Source: JANPJV01 sp031425695 (GTDB lineage: Bacteria; Pseudomonadota; Gammaproteobacteria; Xanthomonadales; SZUA-5). From it: DNA of 14,552 nucleotides. Under the pieces are notes generated by a model that was given only the letters and a program-made list of their open reading frames with translations, ran no database searches and was not told the DNA's origin. The DNA lies in assembly GCA_031425695.1 (NCBI GenBank), contig JANPJV010000018.1, forward strand, positions 1 through 14,552. The letters are read 5' to 3'. Positions 5,004-13,339 of this stretch are shown piece by piece. Position 1 is the first letter of the stretch, and every line of letters begins with the position of its first letter. Both the position numbers and the translations under genes were made by a program.

Positions 5004-7595
5004 CTAGTGGGGCGAAGGACCCTGTTGGTCTTCGTCGGACGACGAGTTTTCATAGCCGTCAATCTCCGCCGCTCGCCTGCGCAGTTCATCGGCAATCTGG
5101 CTCTGCAGGGCGCAATCAGACGCCAGGAGTTCGCTGAGTTCCTCATGACCCACCGGCCGGTCGACCAACCCATTCAACATCGACAGTGTCACCCAGTCAT
5201 CCCTGCGCGAATCGCCGCTCGGCAACGCAGCGTCGAGTCGCAACGCCAGTGCAACGACCTCTTTGATATCGACCGCGGTGGGTGATGCGAAGCCCTGCAT
5301 TTCCGACGACTTCGTGCGCACCTCTGCCACATGTGCGGGGAACTCGACCTGGTCTTCCGAAACGCCGATGCCGGTGGCGATTTCGCGCGCTATGACACGG
5401 AGCTCCGCCATCAGGACCTTTTCCTTACGGAGAAGTCCCACCGCCCGTAAGCACAGCGCCAGCCCTGCGAGGACTTTATCCCACGCCCGTCCGAGCATGC
5501 CCTGCTCCGTCTGGGCAGCAATTGCGAACACCTGTTCCGCGCGGTCGAGCGTTGACATGTGCGGGTAGCGATGGTCGACCTCAGCCCACGCTGCTCGCAG
5601 TCCAGGGCTGGAATCTGCTGCCGCTACGATGGACATAAGGAGAGCCGCCCGGTCCACAGGCCGGAGCGTTCTCAACCCGAAACGCCTATGGATTTCATGC
5701 GCGATTGCGTCGATGACCTCGGGCTTCGAACCCCATCGCTCTCCATCTATGAGGATCGATACGCCTTCCGCTTCGAGTTGGCTCGACGAGTCGGTAACTA
5801 GAAGTTCAACTTTAACGTTGCCGTGATACCCGCCAAGAAACTCGGTGACGGTCGATCTGACGTCGGTCGCCGGCATTCCATTGCTCGTCGGAGCGACATT
5901 CTCGGCGCTATCGAACGCAACTACTGCGTCCGCTTCCGACAAAAATAGTGCACCGGGATCGACAGTGTCCCGACTGTTTTGAAAGGCGACAGCCGCCGCT
6001 TCGAGCGCTTCGAGCGCTTCGAGCTCATGCAATCGTGACTCGACTTCGCGTACAAACTCAGTACGCGTGCCGACATCACGAGAAAGAACGACGCGCAGTC
6101 GAGCGTACCGATCTGTCAATTCAGGACGAATCCATCTACGCCGATCTGCGATTCGCAGTGGCAACCAAAGGCGCCTCGCTTCCTGATCTTCCGTGCTCAA
6201 CGCACGATCCAGACGCTCCAAGAGCTTCATTGCACGATCGAGACTTGGAGCCTCCTGGACCTCTGGCAACCGAACAACATCTGCTACATCGGGATCGACT
6301 TGCTCAAAGAACCCGGAAGCACTCTCGCGTTCGTAGGCGTCGATTTCCGCTCCTCGGGCCGCGAGCTCATCCCCAATTCTCTGCCGAAGCTCGGGATGCT
6401 TGTCTAGCTTCGTGCGCAGTTCGGACCAGGGGTCCGACTCGCCCCACTGCATCAGGCTCTGCGTGTCGATCAACCTTAGGGTGGCCCACGTAACCCGCTT
6501 CTGGTCGGGCTCATCAACTCTTTGAAGGCTGCGCCACAGCCTTTCGACCGCCGTCATCACGCTTTCGGTCGTCGGTGTCAACGGCCGCAGCGGCACGATT
6601 TCCGCGGTTGGTCCAGACATGGGTTCGTCAACTGCGCGCTTATCCGGGGTTGGCAACTCCACGACTTGCGCTGCTCTAAGCTGACTTGCCAGTTCCTTCG
6701 AACGGGACGCCATTTCCAAGTTGTGGCGCACCGCGTCGTTCGCTTCCTTTACATCAAGCCAGCGCTCGGTGACGCCAAGCAGCGGCGTTTCCCCATCACT
6801 TTCAATCCATCGATTCAGGTTGCTCAGGCCCGCTGGCCCGAGCTTCGGCTCCGGCAGTAGCCCTGTGCCACGCTCGCGATGAGAGCGATGATCTGCAACG
6901 GCCTCAATGCCGGCGGCGGCGAGTGCAGCGTTGACGAGCACGCACCACCGTTCGCGCTCTTCTTCGCAGATCGGCTCCATCCGGCGTCGCTGCCGATGTA
7001 TGGGATCCAGGATCTCAACCTTCGTTCCGCAGCGCAGCCCATCGGTACCAAAGCTTGCAGAGCACGCAGACATCAACAGATGAGCATGATGATTTCGATC
7101 GCCAGCCCCCTCACGATTGGTGGGCAGGTGGATGCATACATCGACTGCAACACCATACCGTGCTGATAGTTCGCGAGCGTATAGCATCGTCAACGCTTCG
7201 CGTTTGTCGGCCGGCAACTGGTGCGGGAGGGACACCCGGATCTCCCGCGCAACGACAGCATCTTTGCGGCGATGACTGAGTTCGACGGCACCCCAAAGCT
7301 CCTGCGCGTCCACCTCATTCTCGGCGGAGCCTGGAACCAATATGTATGCGGCAACGACTCCGCGGCGGCGCAGATAGTCGTACACGGAACCCGTCCGTGG
7401 ATCGACTAGCCTGCGAGCGCCACGGTAAGCTGCCGCGCCAGCGGCACTGCGATCCGCGGCGCGCTGCAGCGCTTTCATGCTGTGGCCGTAGTGCGCTTCT
7501 TCTGCCATTGATCGTGATCTTGCTCTTGATTTCCGGCGCAGCCGGCGCGTGTATCCGAAGGATACTCTAAACGCGCTTTCGTTCCTCAAGGACAT
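5004..7595 (-). CDS. MobA/MobL-family conjugative relaxase with long C-terminal extension
   Basis: The 863-residue protein begins with a MobA/MobL relaxase domain (residues about 30-260), which nicks DNA at an origin of transfer and leads the strand into the recipient. Visible signatures are a GAAAYRGARRLVDPRTGSVYDY segment (about 53-74) with candidate catalytic tyrosines and the metal-binding histidine motif in IHLPTNREGAGDRNHHAHLL (about 155-174). Residues 345-849 contain three diverged copies of a helical unit of about 75 residues. ATG at 7595 is chosen because GGAGG at 7603-7607 lies seven bases upstream. An upstream TTG adds one residue, and ATG at 7508 would drop 29. A nine-base repeat near 6000-6020 encodes LEALEALEA. 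No coupling protein or mating-pair genes are seen, so the element would be mobilizable rather than self-transmissible. Confidence 0.9.
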   Translation of the reverse strand: MSLRNESAFRVSFGYTRRLRRKSRARSRSMAEEAHYGHSMKALQRAADRSAAGAAAYRGARRLVDPRTGSVYDYLRRRGVVAAYILVPGSAENEVDAQELWGAVELSHRRKDAVVAREIRVSLPHQLPADKREALTMLYARELSARYGVAVDVCIHLPTNREGAGDRNHHAHLLMSACSASFGTDGLRCGTKVEILDPIHRQRRRMEPICEEERERWCVLVNAALAAAGIEAVADHRSHRERGTGLLPEPKLGPAGLSNLNRWIESDGETPLLGVTERWLDVKEANDAVRHNLEMASRSKELASQLRAAQVVELPTPDKRAVDEPMSGPTAEIVPLRPLTPTTESVMTAVERLWRSLQRVDEPDQKRVTWATLRLIDTQSLMQWGESDPWSELRTKLDKHPELRQRIGDELAARGAEIDAYERESASGFFEQVDPDVADVVRLPEVQEAPSLDRAMKLLERLDRALSTEDQEARRLWLPLRIADRRRWIRPELTDRYARLRVVLSRDVGTRTEFVREVESRLHELEALEALEAAAVAFQNSRDTVDPGALFLSEADAVVAFDSAENVAPTSNGMPATDVRSTVTEFLGGYHGNVKVELLVTDSSSQLEAEGVSILIDGERWGSKPEVIDAIAHEIHRRFGLRTLRPVDRAALLMSIVAAADSSPGLRAAWAEVDHRYPHMSTLDRAEQVFAIAAQTEQGMLGRAWDKVLAGLALCLRAVGLLRKEKVLMAELRVIAREIATGIGVSEDQVEFPAHVAEVRTKSSEMQGFASPTAVDIKEVVALALRLDAALPSGDSRRDDWVTLSMLNGLVDRPVGHEELSELLASDCALQSQIADELRRRAAEIDGYENSSSDEDQQGPSPH

Positions 7596-7598
7596 CAA

Positions 7599-7686
7599 GA
7601 GCCCTCCGTCGCAACTATTGCGTCTCGCTTCGCATCGGCTGGAAAGCGCTATGCTGTCATTTCAACCAGCCGTAAGAAGGTGAGCC
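7599..7686. promoter_or_regulatory. divergent intergenic region, candidate origin of transfer
   Basis: This gap separates the relaxase gene from the divergent 150-residue gene. It holds CGCAA-CTA-TTGCG at 7610-7622 and an inverted repeat CGGCTGG (7636-7642) / CCAGCCG (7666-7672) with a 23-base spacer. Relaxase genes commonly lie beside their own origin of transfer. I could not match a known nick sequence such as that of RSF1010, so this is a positional proposal. Promoters of both genes and autoregulatory sites probably overlap here. Confidence 0.35.
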
Positions 7687-8139
7687 GTGACCAAGAGCGA
7701 CAACGAGAGTGACACCGTGGAGACAGACGAGCAGGCAAAAGGGGCGACCAGCCGACCGCGACCGCGGCGTGCAAAAAAGCAGGAGCTCACGGAGGTCCCG
7801 CAACTCACAGAGCTCCAGTGGATGTTGGCGCTCGTCGCTTCTGACAGCAAGGAGGTAGATTCGATCCCGAACGTCAGCGCACTTTCCGCTGTCGAGGCCG
7901 CAGAGGCCTTGGCGGCTTTTTACACGAAGCGTGCAAAAGATATCGTTGATAACGACATCGGTAGAAAGGAGCGGACTCGAGGTCTGATCCTGATCGGCGC
8001 GCTAGCCGCGCAACTGTCGGAGGCAGGCCGCGAAGAGTTTGCAGGCTTGTTTGCGACGCTTGAGCCGCGCGACATCGCCTGCATTCGATCGGTTGACTGG
8101 GCGCGCCTGTTGCTGGATCGCAACAAGAAGAAAGCATGA
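7687..8139 (+). CDS. hypothetical basic protein divergent from the relaxase
   Basis: The 150-residue product is not one I recognise. It starts at GTG 7687 with AAGG at 7677-7680, six bases upstream. The first 35 residues are charged and probably disordered, ending in a basic patch (RPRPRRAKKQE). Residues 40-140 look all-helical, with LSAVEAAEALAAFYTKRAKD and a second helix pair around LILIGALAAQLSEAGREEFA. The protein ends with a basic LLLDRNKKKA. There is no membrane segment. Small basic proteins encoded divergently from a MobA/MobL relaxase are often relaxosome accessory proteins that bind the origin of transfer. That role is proposed here from position and charge only. It is convergent with the helicase gene that ends at 8278. 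Confidence 0.7.
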   Translation: MTKSDNESDTVETDEQAKGATSRPRPRRAKKQELTEVPQLTELQWMLALVASDSKEVDSIPNVSALSAVEAAEALAAFYTKRAKDIVDNDIGRKERTRGLILIGALAAQLSEAGREEFAGLFATLEPRDIACIRSVDWARLLLDRNKKKA

Positions 8140-8153
8140 CCTGCATCACTGAC

Positions 8154-8250
8154 GGGAGGAAGGTCGCCGCTGCGGCACCCTACCCTCCCAAGTCGACAGC
8201 TCATTTTGATCTAGAGCGGCGCATTCCGACGAGCTCCCTTTCCGGGAGCT
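8154..8250. terminator. two hairpins between convergent genes
   Basis: An imperfect long hairpin spans 8154-8189, with outer arms GGGAGG and CCTCCC and an inner GGT-GCCG stem with one bulge. A seven-base hairpin, AGCTCCC (8232-8238) with GGGAGCT (8244-8250), lies beyond it. Neither has a proper T tract on either strand, so a termination role for the two converging transcripts is inferred from position. Confidence 0.3.
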
Positions 8251-8277
8251 TCGCCGGAAAGCCCGTGCCTGATGCCG

Positions 8278-10347
8278 CTAGCTGACCATGTCTTCGAGGA
8301 ATTCGGACCCGGGCTTGAGACAGGTTATGAGCAGCCGGTCGCGTGCTCTAGTGCAGGCGACGTACAGCAGGTGACGCTCGGTTTGGTACACCTCGTCGAG
8401 GTCCCCTTCGTCAGTGATGGCGTCGACCCGTCCCTGAAGGGGAATGACGTCGTCGTCGCAAGCCATGACAGCGACCGCTTTAAATTCGAGCCCCTTGGCC
8501 AGGTGCATCGCGCTGATGACGATCGATCCAGCCGGTGGGTCAGCGTGTTGATCGAGCATCGTCACAGGCAAGCCTGCGCTGTCGGCCGCTGCTAATGCGC
8601 GAGGTAGCTGCGCGTCTGAGCGCACGAACATACAGATTTCGTGGTGTGCGAATCCCTCGCTGATGAGCGCACGCAGCCAATTGGCTACCGCGCGTATTTC
8701 ACCGGTCTCATCGTCAAAGGCTTCGATGCGAGGCATTGGTCCGTTGAACGCCGACACGGACTTGCGCAGCTCGGAGTTCCCGTCTGCATCCGTCAGGGCA
8801 TCCGCAAGCAAACGGTCGGCATGTACCCGGATCTGGTGTGAGGTCCGATAGTTCACCTGCAAAGTACGTGAGCGACCGCGAATGTCCACGCCCTGTGCCA
8901 GCCATGAAAACGGCTGCTGGAAGATGCGCTGGCCGACGTCACCCGCAAAGAACAGCCCATTCGAACGGCCGCCTGCCAGCGCCGCCAGGAACTTGAGTTG
9001 CCCAATGCCGATGTCTTGTGCCTCGTCGATGACGGCGAAGTCGTAGGCTGGCGACTGCCCGGCATGCGCAAGCTTGCCTGCCAATTGGTGGAACATGGCT
9101 GACCGGGTGATGAGCCCGGCGCTGGCCAGACGCTGGCCGGCGTCCGCAAATATTTGCCACAGCAATTCGCGCTGGCTCTCGGTAAGGCGTGTTTTCCGGC
9201 CCATCCGACGGACGTCACGATACGCTTCCCAGGTGCTCAACTGGCGTGCGTCTACCACTTCCAGCCACTCGTCGCGCACGAAAGCGGGCTTGAAGTTGCT
9301 ACCGGAAACGGCGGCAGCTGCATCGGCAAGTGCTATATCGATCTGCGAAAGCGTTGCCACTTTTGCCCGGCGAAAATGGATCTGGTAGAGACGCTCGCCC
9401 ACAGCATCGAGTGCTTTCACCTCCAACCGCTCTGCTAGCTTGAGCTCACTGGAGATCAGTTTGCGCATCCGGTTGTGCAATGCATTGGCAAGCGTTTGGG
9501 TAAAAGTGCACAAAAGTACGCGTGCCTCGGGATGCTGGCGGGCCAAGTGGACCGCGCGGTGCAGTGCCACGATTGTCTTACCGGTGCCGGCTGAGCCCGA
9601 CACCCGGGCCGGGCCCTTGAAGTCCTGCTGGACCAGCTGGCGCTGCGCGGGATGCAAGAACACCAGCCACTTGTCCCAGGGGTACTCCAGCGCTTGCGCG
9701 AGCTCTTCGACATCGTGCATCAGCCGGAACCGGCGCTGTGCGTCGGGATGAGCAAAAGGATCCGTTCCGGGAGTTGCGACGCGGCGGCTCGGTGTTCCGC
9801 CGGTCGCCAATTGCAAGAGAGACTCTGAAGCCTCGGCTGGCAAGTGCGCCGCGAGTTCCAGGAACATGTCCTCGTCGGCGGCCTTTACGTCATCCAACCA
9901 CTCCGCAGGGACGCCGAAAGCCAGCAAGTCGCCGTCTGCCAGTTCAGCAAATAGCGCTGGCTTGGTTGGTGCGTATTGGTGGTGCACGAGCGGCTGAGGC
10001 GCCACCACCTCACGCACGGTCTCGCGTAATTCGACCAGTTGCGCCGCACCCGTCTGCGGATGCGTTTCCAGTTTTCGGCGCGACGCCCAGTCGTAGGCCT
10101 TGTCGTGGTGGTCGACGTAACAGAGGAGCAATGCGCCCTCTGCACGGTGAACGATCAGCCGCAAGTCGACGTTGACGCGTACCGACCAGAAGTTCGGGTC
10201 GCGAGCGCGATCGAGTTTGTGGAAGCTCATGCCCGGATTCGCTGCGTTGATCTGAAGATCGAACGCAGTCGTCTTGACGGCCTTTTGCTCGTCGCCGGTC
10301 AGCCGGCCAAGGCTGTCGGTGAAGGTATCGGAAATGCGGAAGTTCAC
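8278..10347 (-). CDS. UvrD/Rep-type helicase with N-terminal RelE/ParE-like domain
   Basis: The 689-residue protein has two parts. Residues 1-95 resemble the RelE/ParE/YoeB fold, with FWSVRVNVDLRLIVHRAEG and VDHHDKAYDWASRRKL. The rest is a superfamily 1 helicase that should translocate on DNA using ATP. Its motifs are Walker A GSAGTGKT at 251-258, Walker B VIDEAQD at 439-445, GDVGQRIFQQPFSW at 469-482, NYR at 499-501, SAMHLAKGLEF at 612-622, and motif VI LLYVACTRARDRL at 660-672. All are intact. The GTG start at 10347 fits the first strand of the RelE-like fold, although the ribosome binding site is poor. It lies 46 bases after the methyltransferase stop, in the same operon. Whether the toxin-like domain is catalytic or only a protein-docking module is unknown. 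Confidence 0.9.
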   Translation of the reverse strand: MNFRISDTFTDSLGRLTGDEQKAVKTTAFDLQINAANPGMSFHKLDRARDPNFWSVRVNVDLRLIVHRAEGALLLCYVDHHDKAYDWASRRKLETHPQTGAAQLVELRETVREVVAPQPLVHHQYAPTKPALFAELADGDLLAFGVPAEWLDDVKAADEDMFLELAAHLPAEASESLLQLATGGTPSRRVATPGTDPFAHPDAQRRFRLMHDVEELAQALEYPWDKWLVFLHPAQRQLVQQDFKGPARVSGSAGTGKTIVALHRAVHLARQHPEARVLLCTFTQTLANALHNRMRKLISSELKLAERLEVKALDAVGERLYQIHFRRAKVATLSQIDIALADAAAAVSGSNFKPAFVRDEWLEVVDARQLSTWEAYRDVRRMGRKTRLTESQRELLWQIFADAGQRLASAGLITRSAMFHQLAGKLAHAGQSPAYDFAVIDEAQDIGIGQLKFLAALAGGRSNGLFFAGDVGQRIFQQPFSWLAQGVDIRGRSRTLQVNYRTSHQIRVHADRLLADALTDADGNSELRKSVSAFNGPMPRIEAFDDETGEIRAVANWLRALISEGFAHHEICMFVRSDAQLPRALAAADSAGLPVTMLDQHADPPAGSIVISAMHLAKGLEFKAVAVMACDDDVIPLQGRVDAITDEGDLDEVYQTERHLLYVACTRARDRLLITCLKPGSEFLEDMVS

Positions 10348-10393
10348 CGTGGCGACAACCCTTTACGCAGTTGATTCAACCCGAACTTGGACT

Positions 10394-13252
10394 TCAGGGT
10401 ATCCGAAAGACTTTCATCACCTCATCGCCAAGGTGGTTGATCACCTTGACAGCAATCCGTCCTGAGCCCGGTTTGTCGAAGGGTCGCGACGTGTCGCTGT
10501 TGAGCGACGCCCAAGCGTCTTCGTTGATCTCTGCCTTGAGCGTGGTCTTGAGCGACTTGTACGGGTCGTTGGCGCCGAGGAAATAGGCATGGCGCACGAA
10601 GAAGCTCTCTTCGTTGTAGTCGGTGTCGATGAACCAGCAGGCGATGCCTTCGGGGCCATCGCTGCGCACTTCCCCGGTGCTTGGATGGAACACGTCGACG
10701 CCGTTGACCTTGACGCGAATCTGGTCCGCGCCGCCCTCAGGACCGGCGTCCAGGACGTCGAGATCGGGCTCGCCGAAAATTACGAACAGGTTGCCCTTCC
10801 CCGTGTTCTTCAGATCTTCCGCCATGTGCAGATCGGCGTTCATGCGTGCCTTGAGCACGGGGATTCGACCGAGCTTGGCAAGTTCGGTCGAGTGCGCATC
10901 GAAGTTGAAGGCGCAGGCAATCAAGACGTCGAAGCCGCTGTCGCCGGCTTCGCGCGCCGCCGCCACGAGATCCGGCCGCGATACAGTCCCGAACTCCGGC
11001 CCTATAAAGATCGCGGCTCGCCGGTCGACGCTCTTGATCGCCGTGTCGCCGCCGGTGAGTGGTTCGGTAATCAGTTCGCTGTAGCGTCCCTCTGCGCAGA
11101 TCAGCTCGCCAGGCCAGCCGGTGAGCGCACTGAAGTCGATCTTGTCGGTCTTGTGCGCCTGTTGAACGCCGGCGGTCTTGAGGTTTTCGAGGATGATCCG
11201 AACGAAGTTGCGCTCCTCGCCGTAAGGCGAATCGGACTCCGCCACCCGGTCGATCAGCTCGTCGTTCTCGTCCACGCCGAGCACGCGATGGGGCGACAGG
11301 CTCTCGACCGTGAAGGGCCCCGCCACGCGGACCTTCTTCCGGTCCTCGTATGGCTTGTCGTAGAGGTATTCGGATTCCGCCCTGGCGGCGATTGACGCAT
11401 CGACCGCCTGCTGACGCGCGATGCGGGCGGCCCACCAGTCAATGTGGACCTTGCGTGCGAGTTCGGGCCACTTGGGATCAGCTTCGCGAGGAATCTCCCA
11501 GTCCTGCCATGACTTCTTTAGCGCTCGATTGAGCTGGGTGCGCAATGGCTCCAGGGTTATTTGCCAGTGGTCCCAGAGCACATCGATCTCGGCATTGTTC
11601 GCAATGGATTTGAGGGTGATATGCGGGACGCGCTCATACACGAAGCCATGTCGGATATTGCCGTGTGTCGGTGCGCTTCTGGGCGCGCTCCGGGTCACTT
11701 CCCCTTCTTTGACCTGTCCGTCGCGCGAGTCGGCGAGCAGGTAGTACGCGTACCGGGCGCCCATGATGCGGGCTCGTGCCAGCGCAAGCGCGACGCGCGA
11801 GGTGTCAATCGTGATCCAGCGCCGGCCCCACTGTTCAGCGGCGTAAGCTGTAGTGCCAGAACCGCAGGTTGGATCGAGGATCAGGTCACCTGGATCGGAA
11901 GCCATCAGAATGCAGCGCTCTACAATTTTCTGTGAAGTCTGAACGACGTACGTTTTTTCCATGGCGCTTCCGGATTGAGTATCCATCCAGAGGTCGGTGA
12001 CCGGAAAAACTGGGAAGTCTCCATGGAAGCGAACGTAGGAGGCGGAAGTGCCGGTAAGCTCAAGCCTGGCCGACGCCTTCAGGCGAGCCATACCCTGCTC
12101 GTTCGTTTTCCACCTTGACGAGATTGATGGACGAACAGTCTTACCGTTGAGTTCTACCGGAAACCAACTCGCTGCGCCCTCCCCTTTAGTTCTCCCAAGC
12201 GATTGGCTTGCCAGAGTCTGGAAGCGAAATACTTTCTTTGACTCTTCTGATGTTCCAATGTCGTTCAATTCGCGCGGCTTCAAGCGCCGCCTTTGTCCTA
12301 AACTATCCTGGTGGAAAGTATATGTAAGGTCTCCATCGTCACCTAACTTGCGCTGAAAATAAAGCTGCCGATATTTGAGTGAGATTCGGCGTTTGGCGTA
12401 GAACAGCACATAGTCGGTTGTGCCTGCCAAATTCTCGCCAGTTGCGCCACTAGTCTTTTTAACTGAGATTTGCGAAATAAAATTATCATCCCCAAACACC
12501 TCATCCATCAAAGTACGCACGCGATGCACATTCTCATCGCCAATCTGCACGAAAATCGACCCTGACTCGGTGAGGAGCTCACGCGCCACGGTCAAGCGGT
12601 CGCGCAAGTAGGTCAGATACGAATGGATGCCGTCGCGCCAGGTGTCGCGAAAGGCCTTGACCTGTTCGGGCTCACGCGTGATGTGATCCGCATTGCCATC
12701 CTTGACGTCGCGGCTGGTGGTGGACCACTGGAAGTTGGAATTGAACTTGATGCCGTAGGGCGGATCGAAATAAATGCACTGCACCTGTCCGCGAAGGCCC
12801 TCGCGCTCCGCCAGCGAGGCCATCACTTGCAGGGAGTCGCCGAGAATCATGCGATTGGCCCAATGGCCGTCATGCTGGTAAAACTCGGTCTTCGCCGCTT
12901 CGCTCGGCAGTCCGTTGAAGTCGGCGAACAGGTCCGGCTGGTCGCCCGATGCAGCTTTGGACCGCTGCCGACGCAGATCGTCGATCAGCGCCTTGGGATG
13001 GATCTTTTCCTGAATGTAGATCGGCGGCGCGTGCACCACCAGGTCCGACCAGTCCTGCAGGTCCTTGCCGCGCCATACCAATTGCGGATCGAGATCCTTG
13101 TTGCGGCGCTCATAGGCTTTGCGCACCGGCGATTTCTCGTCGGTGCGCAGTACTGACTGGTACTCTGCGGTCGGAATGTTCTTGCGCCTGGCCTCATCGT
13201 GGGTCAGCGTTTCGACGCTCAGCGGAACCGACTTGTCTTGCTTACGGGCCAT
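10394..13252 (-). CDS. site-specific DNA methyltransferase, type III Mod-like (beta class)
   Basis: The 952-residue protein carries an adenine/cytosine-N4 methyltransferase core. FDPPYGIKFNSN (catalytic DPPY at 163-166) precedes the AdoMet-binding DPTCGSGTT at 460-468. That motif order defines the beta class used by type III Mod subunits; N6-adenine methylation is the likely reaction. The region between the motifs, about 240-440, should hold the target recognition domain and is noticeably AT-richer at the DNA level. Residues beyond about 520 form a long C-terminal extension typical of large Mod proteins in accessory loci, with segments such as GWPGELICAEGRYSELI and IACWFIDTDYNEESFFVRH. ATG at 13252 has a weak ribosome binding site, so translation may be coupled to the reading frame just upstream. 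No restriction subunit gene is visible beside it. Confidence 0.9.
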   Translation of the reverse strand: MARKQDKSVPLSVETLTHDEARRKNIPTAEYQSVLRTDEKSPVRKAYERRNKDLDPQLVWRGKDLQDWSDLVVHAPPIYIQEKIHPKALIDDLRRQRSKAASGDQPDLFADFNGLPSEAAKTEFYQHDGHWANRMILGDSLQVMASLAEREGLRGQVQCIYFDPPYGIKFNSNFQWSTTSRDVKDGNADHITREPEQVKAFRDTWRDGIHSYLTYLRDRLTVARELLTESGSIFVQIGDENVHRVRTLMDEVFGDDNFISQISVKKTSGATGENLAGTTDYVLFYAKRRISLKYRQLYFQRKLGDDGDLTYTFHQDSLGQRRRLKPRELNDIGTSEESKKVFRFQTLASQSLGRTKGEGAASWFPVELNGKTVRPSISSRWKTNEQGMARLKASARLELTGTSASYVRFHGDFPVFPVTDLWMDTQSGSAMEKTYVVQTSQKIVERCILMASDPGDLILDPTCGSGTTAYAAEQWGRRWITIDTSRVALALARARIMGARYAYYLLADSRDGQVKEGEVTRSAPRSAPTHGNIRHGFVYERVPHITLKSIANNAEIDVLWDHWQITLEPLRTQLNRALKKSWQDWEIPREADPKWPELARKVHIDWWAARIARQQAVDASIAARAESEYLYDKPYEDRKKVRVAGPFTVESLSPHRVLGVDENDELIDRVAESDSPYGEERNFVRIILENLKTAGVQQAHKTDKIDFSALTGWPGELICAEGRYSELITEPLTGGDTAIKSVDRRAAIFIGPEFGTVSRPDLVAAAREAGDSGFDVLIACAFNFDAHSTELAKLGRIPVLKARMNADLHMAEDLKNTGKGNLFVIFGEPDLDVLDAGPEGGADQIRVKVNGVDVFHPSTGEVRSDGPEGIACWFIDTDYNEESFFVRHAYFLGANDPYKSLKTTLKAEINEDAWASLNSDTSRPFDKPGSGRIAVKVINHLGDEVMKVFRIP

Positions 13253-13255
13253 GGG

Positions 13256-13336
13256 TCACTTGTCCAAGCCAGAAGGCTGGTGAGATGAAGTCGGTTTGAC
13301 AGCGGTACCCGGGCAGATGAGCTTGATTGGACGCAT
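13256..13336 (-). CDS. possible 26-residue linker ORF between fic and the methyltransferase
   Basis: A short frame begins at ATG 13336, three bases past the Fic stop codon, and ends with TGA three bases before the methyltransferase ATG. The AGGAGG that encodes the glycine-rich end of Fic sits seven bases upstream of its start, a near-ideal ribosome binding site. The predicted peptide begins MRPIKLICPG and ends SGLDK, with no recognised domain. It may be a true small protein, or a coupling ORF that delivers ribosomes to the weakly signalled methyltransferase start. A chance frame cannot be excluded at this length. Confidence 0.45.
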   Translation of the reverse strand: MRPIKLICPGTAVKPTSSHQPSGLDK

Positions 13337-13339
13337 GCC

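Noticed and set aside
4634..5137. 167-codon plus-strand frame
   Set aside because: It runs antisense to the ATPase remnant, through the intergenic terminator and into the relaxase 3' end, with no coherent protein-like composition.
7599..7624. RSF1010-like nick site
   Set aside because: The stretch has GCCCTCC, but the flanking inverted repeat and TAAGTGCGCCCT-type core of that origin are absent, so I did not call a nick position.
10589..11395. 268-codon open frame on the plus strand
   Set aside because: It lies wholly antisense to the methyltransferase gene. It has no recognisable motif, and long antisense frames are expected in GC-rich coding DNA.
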